Assembly (NCBI GenBank): GCA_910586965.1
Contig: CAJUMF010000012.1
Location: forward strand, 1 to 64,000
DNA: 64,000 nt
Origin: an uncultured Dorea sp.
GTDB lineage: Bacteria; Bacillota; Clostridia; Lachnospirales; Lachnospiraceae
Reading direction: 5' to 3'
Part shown: positions 41,266-51,149 of the stretch, piece by piece
Numbering within the stretch: position 1 is the stretch's first letter
How the letters are laid out: every line of letters starts with the position of its first letter
Translations under genes and position numbers: made by a program
The notes under the pieces: generated by a model
Told to the model about the DNA's origin: nothing
The model's database searches: none
The model's input: only the letters and a program-made list of their open reading frames with translations

Positions 41266-42759
41266 ATGAAAATAGGATTTGATAACGAAAAATATTTGAA
41301 AATGCAGTCTTCCCACATCAAGGAGCGCATCGGCAAATTTGACAACAAGCTTTACCTAGAGTTCGGCGGGAAGCTCTTCGACGACTACCACGCTTCCCGT
41401 GTCCTTCCTGGATTCCAGCCGGACAGCAAGATGCATATGCTTATGCAGCTTTCTGACCAGGCGGAGATCGTCATCGTCATCAGCGCTGAAGACATTGAAA
41501 AGAACAAGATTCGAGGTGACTTAGGTATCACCTACGATGTGGACGTGCTGCGGCTGATGTCCGTCTTTAAAGAACACGGTCTTTATGTGGGGAGTGTTGT
41601 GATCACCAAATTCAGCGGCCAGGAAAGTGCATGTCTTTTTCAGAACCGTCTGGAAAAATACGGCATCAAAGTGTACCGCCACTACCCCATCTCGGGGTAT
41701 CCTTCCAATGTCCCGCACATCGTGAGCGAGGACGGCTACGGGAAAAATGACTATATCGAGACCTCCCGTCCGCTGATCGTCGTAACCGCACCGGGTCCCG
41801 GAAGCGGCAAGATGGCCGTCTGCCTCTCCCAGCTCTACCATGAGCACCGGCGGGGCATCTGCGCAGGCTATGCCAAGTATGAGACATTCCCCATCTGGAA
41901 CATCCCGTTAAAGCATCCGGTGAATCTGGCCTATGAGGCCGCTACCGCCGATTTGAACGACGTGAATATGATCGACCCCTTCCATCTGGACGCCTACGGT
42001 GAGACCACGGTCAATTACAACCGGGATGTGGAGATCTATCCGGTACTGAACGCTATGTTCAAGCGCATTTACGGGGAAAGCCCCTACAAATCCCCTACCG
42101 ACATGGGCGTCAATATGGCAGGGAAATGCATCTGTGATGACACCGTCTGCCGGGAAGCTTCCTGTCAGGAGATCATCCGCAGATACTATGATTCCCTGAG
42201 AAGACGTCTCATCGGCTCCTGCCCGGACGAGGAAGTCTATAAGGTAGAGATGCTCATGAACCAGGCCGATATCAATGTTCATGACCGAAAAGTTGTAGAC
42301 GCTGCCATACAGCAGGCTGAAAAGACTGAGGGACCCGCAGCAGCACTGGAGCTTCACGACGGCACCATCGTTACCGGAAAAACATCTAACCTCCTGGGAG
42401 CTTCCGCCGCTCTCCTGCTCAACGCATTAAAAAAGCTGGCAGGCATCCCCCATGAACGCCACGTCATATCACCGGAGGCCATTGAGCCGATCCAAAAGCT
42501 TAAGACTCAGTATCTCGGAAGCAAGAATCCGAGACTCCACACAGACGAAGTACTTATTGCCCTGTCGGTCAGTGCCGCCACAGACGCCACCGCACAGCTC
42601 GCCTTAGACCAGCTTCCGAAGCTTCAAGGCTGTCAGGCCCACACTTCCGTTATGGTAAGTTCTGTAGATATCAAGCAGTTTAAAAAGCTATCCATACAGG
42701 CAACTTTTGAAGCGATGTACGAAAAAAATACTATATTTTTCATGGGGAAAGGTGTATAA
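41266..42759 (+). CDS. DUF1846 domain protein
   Basis: A 497-residue cytoplasmic protein of a conserved Firmicutes/Actinobacteria family of unknown function. The N-terminus GFDNEKYLKMQSSHIKER and the block SGYPSNVPHIVSEDGYGKNDYI are family hallmarks. A P-loop-like GPGSGK lies at about 176-182. The length matches the family. It lies 54 bp before pyrG on the same strand, with weak separation, so the two may be co-transcribed. Nucleotide binding is suggested by the loop but not established. Confidence 0.9.
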   Translation: MKIGFDNEKYLKMQSSHIKERIGKFDNKLYLEFGGKLFDDYHASRVLPGFQPDSKMHMLMQLSDQAEIVIVISAEDIEKNKIRGDLGITYDVDVLRLMSVFKEHGLYVGSVVITKFSGQESACLFQNRLEKYGIKVYRHYPISGYPSNVPHIVSEDGYGKNDYIETSRPLIVVTAPGPGSGKMAVCLSQLYHEHRRGICAGYAKYETFPIWNIPLKHPVNLAYEAATADLNDVNMIDPFHLDAYGETTVNYNRDVEIYPVLNAMFKRIYGESPYKSPTDMGVNMAGKCICDDTVCREASCQEIIRRYYDSLRRRLIGSCPDEEVYKVEMLMNQADINVHDRKVVDAAIQQAEKTEGPAAALELHDGTIVTGKTSNLLGASAALLLNALKKLAGIPHERHVISPEAIEPIQKLKTQYLGSKNPRLHTDEVLIALSVSAATDATAQLALDQLPKLQGCQAHTSVMVSSVDIKQFKKLSIQATFEAMYEKNTIFFMGKGV

Positions 42760-42813
42760 TTGGAAAGTATTTTTTAAAAATAACTCGTACACAGCTTTCT
42801 AAAGGAGGAGATT

Positions 42814-44418
42814 ATGGCAGTTAAATATGTATTCGTTACCGGAGGCGTCGTATCAGGTCTTGGCAAGGGCATCACCGCAGCGTCCTTAGGGCGTCTTCTT
42901 AAGGCGCGCGGTTACAAGGTGACCATGCAGAAGTTTGACCCTTACATCAACATCGATCCCGGAACTATGAATCCGGTGCAGCACGGAGAAGTATTCGTCA
43001 CCGATGACGGTGCAGAGACAGACCTTGACCTGGGACACTATGAACGGTTCATCGATGAGAGCCTGAACAAGAATTCTAATGTCACCACCGGAAAAATCTA
43101 CTGGTCTGTTCTCCAAAAAGAGCGCCGGGGAGATTTCGGCGGAGGCACCGTGCAGGTCATTCCTCACATTACTAATGAGATCAAGAGCCGCTTCCACCGC
43201 AACCCCGCTGCGAAGGATACAGAGATTGCCATCATTGAAGTAGGCGGAACCGTCGGTGATATCGAAAGCCAGCCTTTCCTTGAGTCCATCCGGCAGTTCC
43301 AGCATGAGAAAGGACACGATAATGTCGTCTTGATCCATGTTACCCTTATCCCGTATCTCCGCGCCTCACAGGAGATGAAAACAAAGCCTACACAGGCCAG
43401 TGTCAAGGACCTGCAGGGAATGGGAATCTGGCCAGACATCCTTGTCTGCCGTTCCGAATATCCGTTAGACGACAGCATCCGGGATAAGATTGCGCTGTTC
43501 TGCAACGTTCCTTCTAAACATGTCCTCCAGAACTTAGACGTAGAATATCTGTACGAAGCACCTCTCGCCATGGAAGAAGAGAATCTTGCCGGCGTCGTAT
43601 GCGAATGTTTAAAGCTCGACTGCCCAGAGCCGGACTTAAAGGACTGGCGGGAGATGGTGGATTACCTGAAACATCCGACTACTGAGGTGACCGTAGCTCT
43701 TGTAGGAAAATATATCCAGCTCCATGATGCCTACATCAGCGTTGTGGAAGCTTTGAAACACGGCGGCATCTTTAACCATGCAACCGTGAATATCAAATGG
43801 ATCGACTCCGAGTCTGTCACCGCTGACAATGCGTCTGAACTTTTCTCCGACGTCAGCGGGATCCTTGTGCCCGGCGGTTTCGGTAACCGGGGAATCGACG
43901 GAAAGCTTGAGGCCATCCATTACGCCCGCACAAACAATGTCCCCTTCCTGGGTCTGTGCCTTGGTATGCAGCTCTCTATCGTAGAGTTTGCCCGCAATGT
44001 CATCGGCTACCGGGATGCCCACAGTGCAGAGCTTGATCCTAACACCAGCCACCCTGTCATCCATATTATGTCGGAGCAGATTGGCATAGAGGACATCGGC
44101 GGAACTTTAAGACTTGGCGCCTATCCTTGTACACTCGATCCGGATTCAAAAGCGTATGAGATGTACAAGACCATGCAGATCAAAGAGCGTCACCGCCATC
44201 GCTATGAAGTGAACAATGATTACCGGGATGTGCTGACTGAACACGGCATGAGACTTTCCGGCCTGTCACCTGACGGCAGGATTGTGGAGATGATCGAGAT
44301 TCCGGAGCACCCGTGGTTTATCGCGACACAAGCCCATCCGGAGCTCAAGTCAAGACCCAACAGACCACATCCATTATTCAAAGGTTTTATCGAAGCAGCA
44401 TTAAAATTCAGCTCTTAA
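42814..44418 (+). CDS. pyrG: CTP synthase
   Basis: A 534-residue enzyme that makes CTP from UTP, ATP and glutamine. The N-terminal synthetase domain starts VTGGVVSGLGKG (P-loop). The C-terminal class I glutaminase has nucleophile Cys at about 381 (GLCLGMQLSIVEFAR) and the His/Glu pair in AQAHPELKS near 507. AAAGGAGGAG precedes the ATG. Confidence 0.98.
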   Translation: MAVKYVFVTGGVVSGLGKGITAASLGRLLKARGYKVTMQKFDPYINIDPGTMNPVQHGEVFVTDDGAETDLDLGHYERFIDESLNKNSNVTTGKIYWSVLQKERRGDFGGGTVQVIPHITNEIKSRFHRNPAAKDTEIAIIEVGGTVGDIESQPFLESIRQFQHEKGHDNVVLIHVTLIPYLRASQEMKTKPTQASVKDLQGMGIWPDILVCRSEYPLDDSIRDKIALFCNVPSKHVLQNLDVEYLYEAPLAMEEENLAGVVCECLKLDCPEPDLKDWREMVDYLKHPTTEVTVALVGKYIQLHDAYISVVEALKHGGIFNHATVNIKWIDSESVTADNASELFSDVSGILVPGGFGNRGIDGKLEAIHYARTNNVPFLGLCLGMQLSIVEFARNVIGYRDAHSAELDPNTSHPVIHIMSEQIGIEDIGGTLRLGAYPCTLDPDSKAYEMYKTMQIKERHRHRYEVNNDYRDVLTEHGMRLSGLSPDGRIVEMIEIPEHPWFIATQAHPELKSRPNRPHPLFKGFIEAALKFSS

Positions 44419-44452
44419 TCATGGGATATATTTCCTAATGTGCTGCATATGC

Positions 44453-44480
44453 AAAAGGGCAGGGGTCATCTCCCCGCCCT
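44453..44480 (-). terminator. Terminator downstream of the LspA-like gene
   Basis: AGGGC-A-GGGG pairs with CCCC-GCCCT; on the minus strand a TTTT tract follows. It lies between convergent pyrG and lspA-like genes. Confidence 0.5.
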
Positions 44481-44489
44481 GCGCTGACA

Positions 44490-44972
44490 CTACTTCACTT
44501 TTTTCTTCCGGTGCGCCAGCCATGACACCCCGTAAAACATCATCCCAACCATAAGATACACGTCTGCAAGGTTAGCTGTCAGATCTGAAAGCTTCTTATT
44601 CCCGCGCCTAATCCCGATATAATCAACTACCCGTCCACGGATCAGACGGTCGTAAACATTGCTGAACGCACCGGCGCTTATAAGCGTCATGCCAAGCTTT
44701 CCCGCCTTCCGCTTCTTTTTCAAGAATATCCAAACATCACTGAGCAATACTCCCACTGCTGCAAACACCGAACTCTTCCGGATAAGTCCCGGAGCACCCT
44801 CCAATATGTTAAATGCAAAACCCTTGTTGTATACTTTACGCAGTACTAGCCCGGGAACCAAAGTCTCTCTCTCCTCGTCCTTCTCGAATGTATCCTCTAT
44901 GTACTGCTTTATCCCCATGTCAATACAGACCAGAACAAGGAACATACTCATATATATTGTCAATATCATCAT
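44490..44972 (-). CDS. Divergent signal peptidase II (LspA-like)
   Basis: 160 residues with four likely membrane spans. LspA motifs are recognisable but relaxed: NKGFAF (canonical NxGxAF), SAGAFSNVYDRLIRGRVVDY with catalytic Asp108, and TANLADVYL with catalytic Asp137. Both Asp residues are kept, so it may cleave prolipoprotein signal peptides. The central loop is shorter and more basic than usual. The strain probably has a canonical lspA elsewhere, so this may be a paralogue with narrower targets. It overlaps the coiled-coil gene by 4 bp. Confidence 0.75.
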   Translation of the reverse strand: MMILTIYMSMFLVLVCIDMGIKQYIEDTFEKDEERETLVPGLVLRKVYNKGFAFNILEGAPGLIRKSSVFAAVGVLLSDVWIFLKKKRKAGKLGMTLISAGAFSNVYDRLIRGRVVDYIGIRRGNKKLSDLTANLADVYLMVGMMFYGVSWLAHRKKKVK

Positions 44973-45259
44973 TTAGCCTCTTTGAATTTGTCCAGTTCCG
45001 ACTCTTTTTTCTCAATCTCTTCGTCACGTTGCTCAATTGCTTCACAGATAGTGATAAAATCCGTCCCGAATAACTCCCCGTCCCGGAACTTCTCATACAC
45101 CATGCGTCCGATATCCAGATAGTCTCTTTCATTCGCCCGTCTAAGGGAGCGGATCTGGCTCTTGATCTTCTGCGTCTCAATGGTATCTCCCGCTCTGCGG
45201 CCGAAATCATCCGCCACCTCCGTAATCTTTTTGCCGAGGTCTTCAAAGAAATCTGCCAT
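44969..45259 (-). CDS. Coiled-coil hypothetical protein
   Basis: 96 residues, almost fully helical and charged, with two heptad-rich parts (about 1-45 and 70-96). It resembles small zinc-ribbon-less proteins seen in Lachnospiraceae next to membrane-protein genes. Started at the ATG at 45259 behind AAAGGAGGAGG. It overlaps the LspA-like gene by ATGA, suggesting joint function. Role unknown. Confidence 0.6.
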   Translation of the reverse strand: MADFFEDLGKKITEVADDFGRRAGDTIETQKIKSQIRSLRRANERDYLDIGRMVYEKFRDGELFGTDFITICEAIEQRDEEIEKKESELDKFKEAK

Positions 45260-45284
45260 CACAAACCTCCTCCTTTCGTAATTT

Positions 45285-46988
45285 TTATAATTCTCTCAGC
45301 CGGTTTAATGACTGATAGATGTCAATAGTTCCATATCCCCATTCCTTGTTGGGATAATCCATGTCCTCCCGCTGGTTCGTCCCGAACAGGATAATGTTGC
45401 GCACCTGATTACATGTGATCCCCCTGACTGCGGGCTGTTTGCTAAGCCACTCTATGATCAGGGCCGCCGCACCGGACCCAATTCCGGCTGACGCGCTGGA
45501 ACCGCTGCGCACAGTAAACCTTCCATCAGGCGCAAGTCCGGTGATCTCCACTCCGGGAACTGCGAAATCCGGCTTTAGTACCGTACATCTAGTATACCCT
45601 CTTCCCGAATTAATATCAATACTATTATCAATACTATTGTAATAGGAAACTGTCATAGCATCCCTCGTGCTTCCCGGCTCTGTCAAAGTTGTATCCGGGT
45701 TCGCTTCCAGGAAATATACATCGCTCTCTAAAAATTCCTTGACCGGAAGCCAGATATGATACCCTCCTTTGACAATATAAACCGGCTCCACCCCGATTTT
45801 CCATATTCCTTCCGCAACTCCTTTGAACCGGAAGAAAATAAGCTGGGAGTTACTGTTTTCCAGGAGAAGACGGTATTCTACCTCCACCTCAGTACCGTCA
45901 AAGACGAACCCCAAGTTGAATTTACTCCCTTGCCGCAAAGACAAGGTCGGACTCCTCTCGCCGGAAGGAGAGATGAGGTAAGTCGTGACGATGTTTGGGA
46001 GCTGGCTCCAAAGCTCTGCCACAAATCCTGTCGTCCCCTTCTCCACCCGGATCTCAGCCTCTTTCGGCTGCCCTCCCTGTTCGACTTCGCCATAATAGTG
46101 ATGGCGGTTGCTCGCCTCATTGCCTCCTCCGATCACCACACAGTGATTGAGAAGGTTGGCGTAGGCATCAAGCATCTGCGACAGCATCGAAGCCCCGTTG
46201 TGGGGACCCATATTCGTACCGAGAGCGATACAGATGACAATGGGAAGCTTCTTCTTTACCGCCAGCTCATGCAGATACTTAAGTCCGAACATAATATCAT
46301 TTTCCTGATAACACGGGGCACCGCTGTAGATGCCGTAAAACTCTTTCAGATAATTTTTTGCCTCTTTAAGCTTGACAACACCAAGCACCGCCTCCGGGGC
46401 AGCCCCGGCAAACTGATTCTCCGTGCTTACCCCTCCTGCGGCCACACTTGCAAGAAATGTCCCATGGCCGTTCTCATCTTTGCTTGGGACAACCGAAAGA
46501 GGATTATCTGACCGGAGCGCTTCATTGATCATATCCTCCGTATATTCACTCCCATAAGCGAACCCGTCCGGCAAGTTCCCCGTCTGGACCGTCTGATCCC
46601 AGATTCCTGCAATCCGGGTTCCCCCTGCCGGATTCCGGAAGATTGTGTTCTCATAATCAATCCCCGTGTCAATAAATCCGATCATAACATCTCTTCCTCT
46701 TAACTGGAGCGTCGGATAATTCTGCACGGAACTGATCCCTGCCTCGTTAAGCGCACTGGTATCGATCAGCGTATAGCAGCCGGGAATTCCCTGGTATCCG
46801 TACCTTTCCAGAGACAACTCCCCTGCCAGTCCCTTGTCCACATAGACTGCGCGGTAACCAAAGCCAAGCTGAAGGACACATGACTGGTCCTGCCTGACGA
46901 CAATATCCTCCCCGCTCCAGTAATCCGGACTGATAAAATCCATATAGTCCTGCGACAATATCTTTTCTCTGCAGATTTCAGTAGCCAT
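45285..46988 (-). CDS. S8 (subtilisin-like) serine peptidase, CspC-like
   Basis: About 567 residues. The catalytic triad is Asp107 (GFIDTGID), His175 (ENGHGTFLAS) and Ser498 (SGSSASAGIGSGAAA). No signal peptide is visible. The layout, with a large insert between His and Ser domains, matches Csp-type proteases of Clostridia, some of which act in spore germination. All three triad residues are present, so it should be active. I start at 46988, nine bases after AGGTG; that site lies in the 3' arm of the clpX terminator hairpin. Confidence 0.85.
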   Translation of the reverse strand: MATEICREKILSQDYMDFISPDYWSGEDIVVRQDQSCVLQLGFGYRAVYVDKGLAGELSLERYGYQGIPGCYTLIDTSALNEAGISSVQNYPTLQLRGRDVMIGFIDTGIDYENTIFRNPAGGTRIAGIWDQTVQTGNLPDGFAYGSEYTEDMINEALRSDNPLSVVPSKDENGHGTFLASVAAGGVSTENQFAGAAPEAVLGVVKLKEAKNYLKEFYGIYSGAPCYQENDIMFGLKYLHELAVKKKLPIVICIALGTNMGPHNGASMLSQMLDAYANLLNHCVVIGGGNEASNRHHYYGEVEQGGQPKEAEIRVEKGTTGFVAELWSQLPNIVTTYLISPSGERSPTLSLRQGSKFNLGFVFDGTEVEVEYRLLLENSNSQLIFFRFKGVAEGIWKIGVEPVYIVKGGYHIWLPVKEFLESDVYFLEANPDTTLTEPGSTRDAMTVSYYNSIDNSIDINSGRGYTRCTVLKPDFAVPGVEITGLAPDGRFTVRSGSSASAGIGSGAAALIIEWLSKQPAVRGITCNQVRNIILFGTNQREDMDYPNKEWGYGTIDIYQSLNRLREL

Positions 46989-46999
46989 AGATAAAAACA

Positions 47000-47028
47000 C
47001 CTCATACACTTTATCAAAGTATATGAGG
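47000..47028 (-). terminator. clpX terminator whose arm carries the next ribosome site
   Basis: On the minus strand CCTCATATACTTT pairs with AAAGTGTATGAGG around GAT, followed by TGTTTTT. GAGGTG at the end of the second arm is also the ribosome site of the protease gene. Confidence 0.7.
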
Positions 47029-47039
47029 CAATTTCTCTT

Positions 47040-48473
47040 TTATGAACCGATACGCATAACCTGCTGGCTTCTCAGCGCAATTACCGGTCCTCCGGTTCCT
47101 TCAATATATTCTTTCGTGATGGTCACCTCGCCGATACTGTCATCTTTCGGAATCTCGTACATGATATCCAGCATAAATTCCTCGATGATCGCCCGAAGCG
47201 CCCTGGCTCCCGTATCCTTCTTCATCGCTTTCTTTGCAATGGCATGAAGTGCTCCCTCGTCAAAAGTAAGTTTCACCTCGTCAAGGGCTAACAGTTTTTG
47301 GTACTGCTTCAAGATCGCATTCTTCGGCTCCTTAAGAATCTGCACCAGCATCTCCTCACTCAGCCCCTGCAGCGTAAATACGATGGGAAGACGCCCTAAA
47401 AATTCCGGGATCATCCCGAACTTCCGCAGGTCTTCTAAGGTCACCTTTTCCAAAATCTTTTTATCCCGGTCGTACTTATCTTTAAGCTCTGCGCCAAATC
47501 CAATGGACGCCTGCTTTTTCAGTCTCTCCTTGATAATGTTATCAAGTTCCGGGAACGCCCCGCCGCAGATAAACAGGATATTTCTCGTATTCACCGTAGT
47601 AAGCGGCACCATCGCATTCTTGCTGTTCGCTCCCACCGGCACTTCCACCTGGCTGCCCTCTAAGAGCTTTAACATACCCTGCTGCACCGATTCCCCGCTG
47701 ACATCCCGCTGGCTGGAATTGCGCTTCTTGGCTATCTTATCAATCTCATCGATGAAGATAATGCCCTGTTCTGCTTTCTCCACGTCATTGTCCGCAGCGG
47801 CAAGGAGCTTCGATACTACGCTCTCAATATCGTCTCCTATGTACCCGGCTTCTGTCAGAGAGGTAGCGTCCGTAATAGCAAGGGGCACGTCCAGAAGCCT
47901 TGCCAGAGTTTTTACCAGATAAGTCTTGCCGGAACCGGTAGGCCCGATCATCAGCATATTGGACTTCTCGATCTCAATCTCATCCATCGTATCTGTAGCT
48001 ACCCGCTTGTAATGGTTGTAGACCGCCACCGACATGGCCTTTTTTGCATACTCCTGCCCGACGACGTACTCGTCAAGCTTTGCCTTGATCTTGTGGGGCG
48101 CCGGCAGGTGATTGATATCTACCAGAGGCTTTCTTTCCTCTTTCTCTTTTTTCTTCTTTATCTTCTGCTGCTTCGGAACCGTCTGCTCTACATCCGCCAG
48201 ATTGATAAACTGCATCCCCGGTATATTCATCAACTGGCTGTAATCAATCTGCCCGCTGTTCATGATATCAAAGCTCTTCTGCATACAGTCATTGCACACA
48301 CAGATATTATTAGGCAGGTTGATCATCTTTCCGGCCACGCTCTCCGGGCGACGGCAGATAAAGCACACCTTCTCGTACTCATCGTCATCCTTCTTATCCG
48401 TGTTCTCCACAGTCACCTTTGTCTCATCAATCTTTTCTGTCTCGTTATCAAGTGTCTTGTCATTATCAGCCAT
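47040..48473 (-). CDS. clpX: ATP-dependent protease ATPase subunit ClpX
   Basis: A 477-residue AAA+ unfoldase. The N-terminal zinc domain has Cys37, Cys40, Cys60 and Cys63 after a 36-residue acidic extension. Walker A is GPTGSGKT (177-184), Walker B FIDEIDKIA, the pore loop AGYIGDD, and the ClpP-docking IGF loop SIGFGA. The length exceeds the usual 410-430 because of the N-terminal extension and a basic K-rich linker (about 102-115). It is not next to clpP or tig, so it may be a second copy. Confidence 0.92.
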   Translation of the reverse strand: MADNDKTLDNETEKIDETKVTVENTDKKDDDEYEKVCFICRRPESVAGKMINLPNNICVCNDCMQKSFDIMNSGQIDYSQLMNIPGMQFINLADVEQTVPKQQKIKKKKEKEERKPLVDINHLPAPHKIKAKLDEYVVGQEYAKKAMSVAVYNHYKRVATDTMDEIEIEKSNMLMIGPTGSGKTYLVKTLARLLDVPLAITDATSLTEAGYIGDDIESVVSKLLAAADNDVEKAEQGIIFIDEIDKIAKKRNSSQRDVSGESVQQGMLKLLEGSQVEVPVGANSKNAMVPLTTVNTRNILFICGGAFPELDNIIKERLKKQASIGFGAELKDKYDRDKKILEKVTLEDLRKFGMIPEFLGRLPIVFTLQGLSEEMLVQILKEPKNAILKQYQKLLALDEVKLTFDEGALHAIAKKAMKKDTGARALRAIIEEFMLDIMYEIPKDDSIGEVTITKEYIEGTGGPVIALRSQQVMRIGS

Positions 48474-48490
48474 AGATACCTCCTGCCGGA

Positions 48491-50458
48491 CTAATCGCCG
48501 CTTTGTGTCATCTCTATAAATTCTTCCTCCGAAATAATCGGAATATTCAGCTCATTCGCCTTTTTGTTCTTCGATGATGCAGAGTGCACATCATTGTTGA
48601 TTAGGAAATCTGTCTTCGCCGTCACGGAACCTGTCACCTTACCGCCAAGACTTTCGATTAACTCTTTTACCTCTCCCCGGTTTGCAAAATGAGTAACACT
48701 CCCGGTAATGACGAATTTCTTTCCTTCCAGTATACGTTCAGTATTATCCACTATTTCTTCGGGAATTTCCAGCTCTTTCAGCAAATTTAATAATATTTTT
48801 ATATGATTCTCATCTTTAAAGTAAGAAACAAATGCTCCGGCAAGAACACCGCCGATGCCGTCTATGGCATTCAGCGTCTCCTCATCTGCATGGATCATGG
48901 CATCTACATCATGATGAAACTCCTTACAGATTACCTTTGCATTGGCAAGGCCGATTCCGGTAATCCCCAGGCCGTAGATCACCCGCGGCAAAGTCGTCAC
49001 CCGTGCCTTCTCGATACTGGCAGTAAGATTCCGGTAAGACTTTTCTCCGAACCCTTCCATCTGCCGGATCTCTTCGCTGTGACGCTCCAGATGGAAGATA
49101 TCAGAAAACTCCCGGATAAAGCCCTTCGCGATAAATTTCTCAAGTGTTGCCTCGGACAAGCCCTCAATATTAAGGGCATCCCGGCTCACAAACAGGGAAA
49201 ATGCCTTTACATGCTTCGCCTGACACTCTGGGTTCATACAGTACAGCGCCTTCGCATTGCTGATTTTGCGAATCTGGGTTTTCTCCCCGCACACCGGACA
49301 GGCGGAAGGGATATCCTTAACCCCGCTTCTTGTAAGATTCCGTGCAATCTGCGGGATGATCATGTTTGCCTTATAGACTTCGATCTTATCCCCCACGCCG
49401 AGCGCCAGCTCCTCCATGATACTGATATTGTGGACACTCGCGCGGCTCACTGTCGTTCCCTCAAGCTCCACTGGTTCAAAAATAGCCACCGGATTGATAA
49501 GCCCCGTCCTTGAAGGACTCCACTCAATCTCAAGGAGTTTCGTCTCCCGGGTTTCATCTGCCCACTTAAAGGCATAGGAATCCCGCGGGAACTTGGACGT
49601 CCTTCCGAGAGACAATCCATAAGCGATATCATCGTAGACAAGTACCAGTCCGTCAGAAGGAAATGCATTATCCCCGATCTTCTCCGAAAATTTTTGCACC
49701 TGCTCCTCTACGGTTTCTGCCGTCACCATATGATGTTCTACCACTTCAAATCCCTGATCTTTCAGCCACTCCATCTGGTACTTCCTGGAATTCTGAAAAT
49801 CCACATCCTCCGCCTGTACTAAAGAAAAGGCGTAAAACCGCACATTCCTTTTGGCTGTGATCTCATTATTGAGCTGTCTTACAGAACCGCTGCACAGATT
49901 TCTGGGATTTTTATATCTGGCATCTACATCCTCAATCTGCGCATTGATCTTTTCAAAATCTGCATAGCTGATGACCGCTTCTCCGCGAAGGATCAATTCC
50001 CCCCTGTAGGAAATCTGCAACGGAATATTTTTAAACACTTTCGCATTGTTTGTAATGACTTCCCCTACCTCGCCGTTTCCCCTGGTAACCGCCTTGAAAA
50101 GCTTTCCGTCCCGATAAGTAAGCACTATGGTAAGACCGTCAAGCTTCCAGGACATCACGGCCTTCTGATTTCCGATAAACTCCTTAAGATCCCCGACATC
50201 TTTCGTCTTGTCCAGAGAAAGCATGGGGCGTTCGTGCCGCTCCTTGGGAAGCTCGCTTAGTACCTCGTACCCCACATTTACCGTGGGGCTTCCTGCCAGC
50301 GTGATCCCAAGCTCATCCTCCAGAGCTTTTAATTCATCATATAGCTTATCATAGGTGTAGTCACTCATCAGCTCCTCGGCATCCTGATAATATGCCTTTC
50401 CCGCCTTGTTAAGAAGCTCCGTAAGCTCCTTCATCCTGTCTGCCTTTTGTCTGCTCAT
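48491..50458 (-). CDS. ligA: NAD-dependent DNA ligase
   Basis: A 655-residue replication and repair ligase. It has a domain Ia (LLNKAGKAYYQDAEELMSDYTYD) for NAD, catalytic Lys105 in MSWKLDG, an OB-fold, a four-Cys zinc finger (CPVCGEK...CMNPEC), helix-hairpin-helix repeats, and a BRCT domain at the C-terminus (GKKFVITGSVTHFANR). Intact. The start may be 50458 or the ATG at 50434; the former overlaps rluF by 50 bp. Confidence 0.95.
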   Translation of the reverse strand: MSRQKADRMKELTELLNKAGKAYYQDAEELMSDYTYDKLYDELKALEDELGITLAGSPTVNVGYEVLSELPKERHERPMLSLDKTKDVGDLKEFIGNQKAVMSWKLDGLTIVLTYRDGKLFKAVTRGNGEVGEVITNNAKVFKNIPLQISYRGELILRGEAVISYADFEKINAQIEDVDARYKNPRNLCSGSVRQLNNEITAKRNVRFYAFSLVQAEDVDFQNSRKYQMEWLKDQGFEVVEHHMVTAETVEEQVQKFSEKIGDNAFPSDGLVLVYDDIAYGLSLGRTSKFPRDSYAFKWADETRETKLLEIEWSPSRTGLINPVAIFEPVELEGTTVSRASVHNISIMEELALGVGDKIEVYKANMIIPQIARNLTRSGVKDIPSACPVCGEKTQIRKISNAKALYCMNPECQAKHVKAFSLFVSRDALNIEGLSEATLEKFIAKGFIREFSDIFHLERHSEEIRQMEGFGEKSYRNLTASIEKARVTTLPRVIYGLGITGIGLANAKVICKEFHHDVDAMIHADEETLNAIDGIGGVLAGAFVSYFKDENHIKILLNLLKELEIPEEIVDNTERILEGKKFVITGSVTHFANRGEVKELIESLGGKVTGSVTAKTDFLINNDVHSASSKNKKANELNIPIISEEEFIEMTQSGD

Positions 50459-51149
50459 AGATCTCTTTCAACTCCTGCTTTGTTAATCTTCTTATCTCTC
50501 CACTCTTTAAACTCCCAAGCTCTACATTGAGAACCCGGACGCGCAAAAGCTTTGTCACCTTGTACCCAAGAGTCTCGCACATCCGGCGGATCTGCCGGTT
50601 AAGTCCCTGGGTAAGCACGATGGAAAAGGTATATTTCCCTATCTTTTCTGCCTCGCAGGGCAGCGTCACCGCGTCAAGCCCTTTCTCTTTATCCACAATA
50701 TGGACACCCTCCTTAAGCCTCTTGATAAACTCATCGGTAACCGGCTTATTCACTGTCACTTTATATTCTTTTTCATGACAGTGACGGGCCCGCATCATGG
50801 CATTGATCAGATCCCCGTCATTCGTCATGATAAGAAGCCCCTCCGAATCCTTATCGAGCCTTCCCGCATAGGTGACCCTGACCGGATAATTTAAGAAACG
50901 GATAATATTTTTCTTCTCCCGCATATCCTCGGTACAGACGATTCCCGCGGGCTTATATACCGCAAGGACGACCTTTTCATTCCTGCTTTTTATCTGCTTT
51001 TTCCCAATCCGCACGTCATTTTCCTGCGTCACCTGCATCCCCGGCTCCGCCCGCCTGCCGTCCACCGTCACGCAGCCGCCTGCAATAAGGCGGTCAGCCT
51101 CCCTTCTGGAGCAGATTCCCGCCTCGCTGATATATTTATTCAGTCTCAT
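50409..51149 (-). CDS. Ribosomal large-subunit pseudouridine synthase (RluB/RluF type)
   Basis: About 246 residues. The N-terminal S4 RNA-binding domain (MRLNKYISEAGICSRREADRLI) is followed by the synthase core with catalytic Asp in YAGRLDKDSEGLLIMTNDGDL, and RMCETLGYKV. It converts a uridine of 23S rRNA. I start at the ATG at 51149, seven to nine bases after GGAG; the longer frame overlaps the upstream gene in unlike sequence. It overlaps its neighbours on both sides, so it belongs to the O-acylation/ligA run. Confidence 0.92.
   Translation of the reverse strand: MRLNKYISEAGICSRREADRLIAGGCVTVDGRRAEPGMQVTQENDVRIGKKQIKSRNEKVVLAVYKPAGIVCTEDMREKKNIIRFLNYPVRVTYAGRLDKDSEGLLIMTNDGDLINAMMRARHCHEKEYKVTVNKPVTDEFIKRLKEGVHIVDKEKGLDAVTLPCEAEKIGKYTFSIVLTQGLNRQIRRMCETLGYKVTKLLRVRVLNVELGSLKSGEIRRLTKQELKEIYEQTKGRQDEGAYGAS

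Noticed and set aside
42886..43571. Open frames opposite pyrG
   Set aside because: Antisense shadows of a highly conserved gene.
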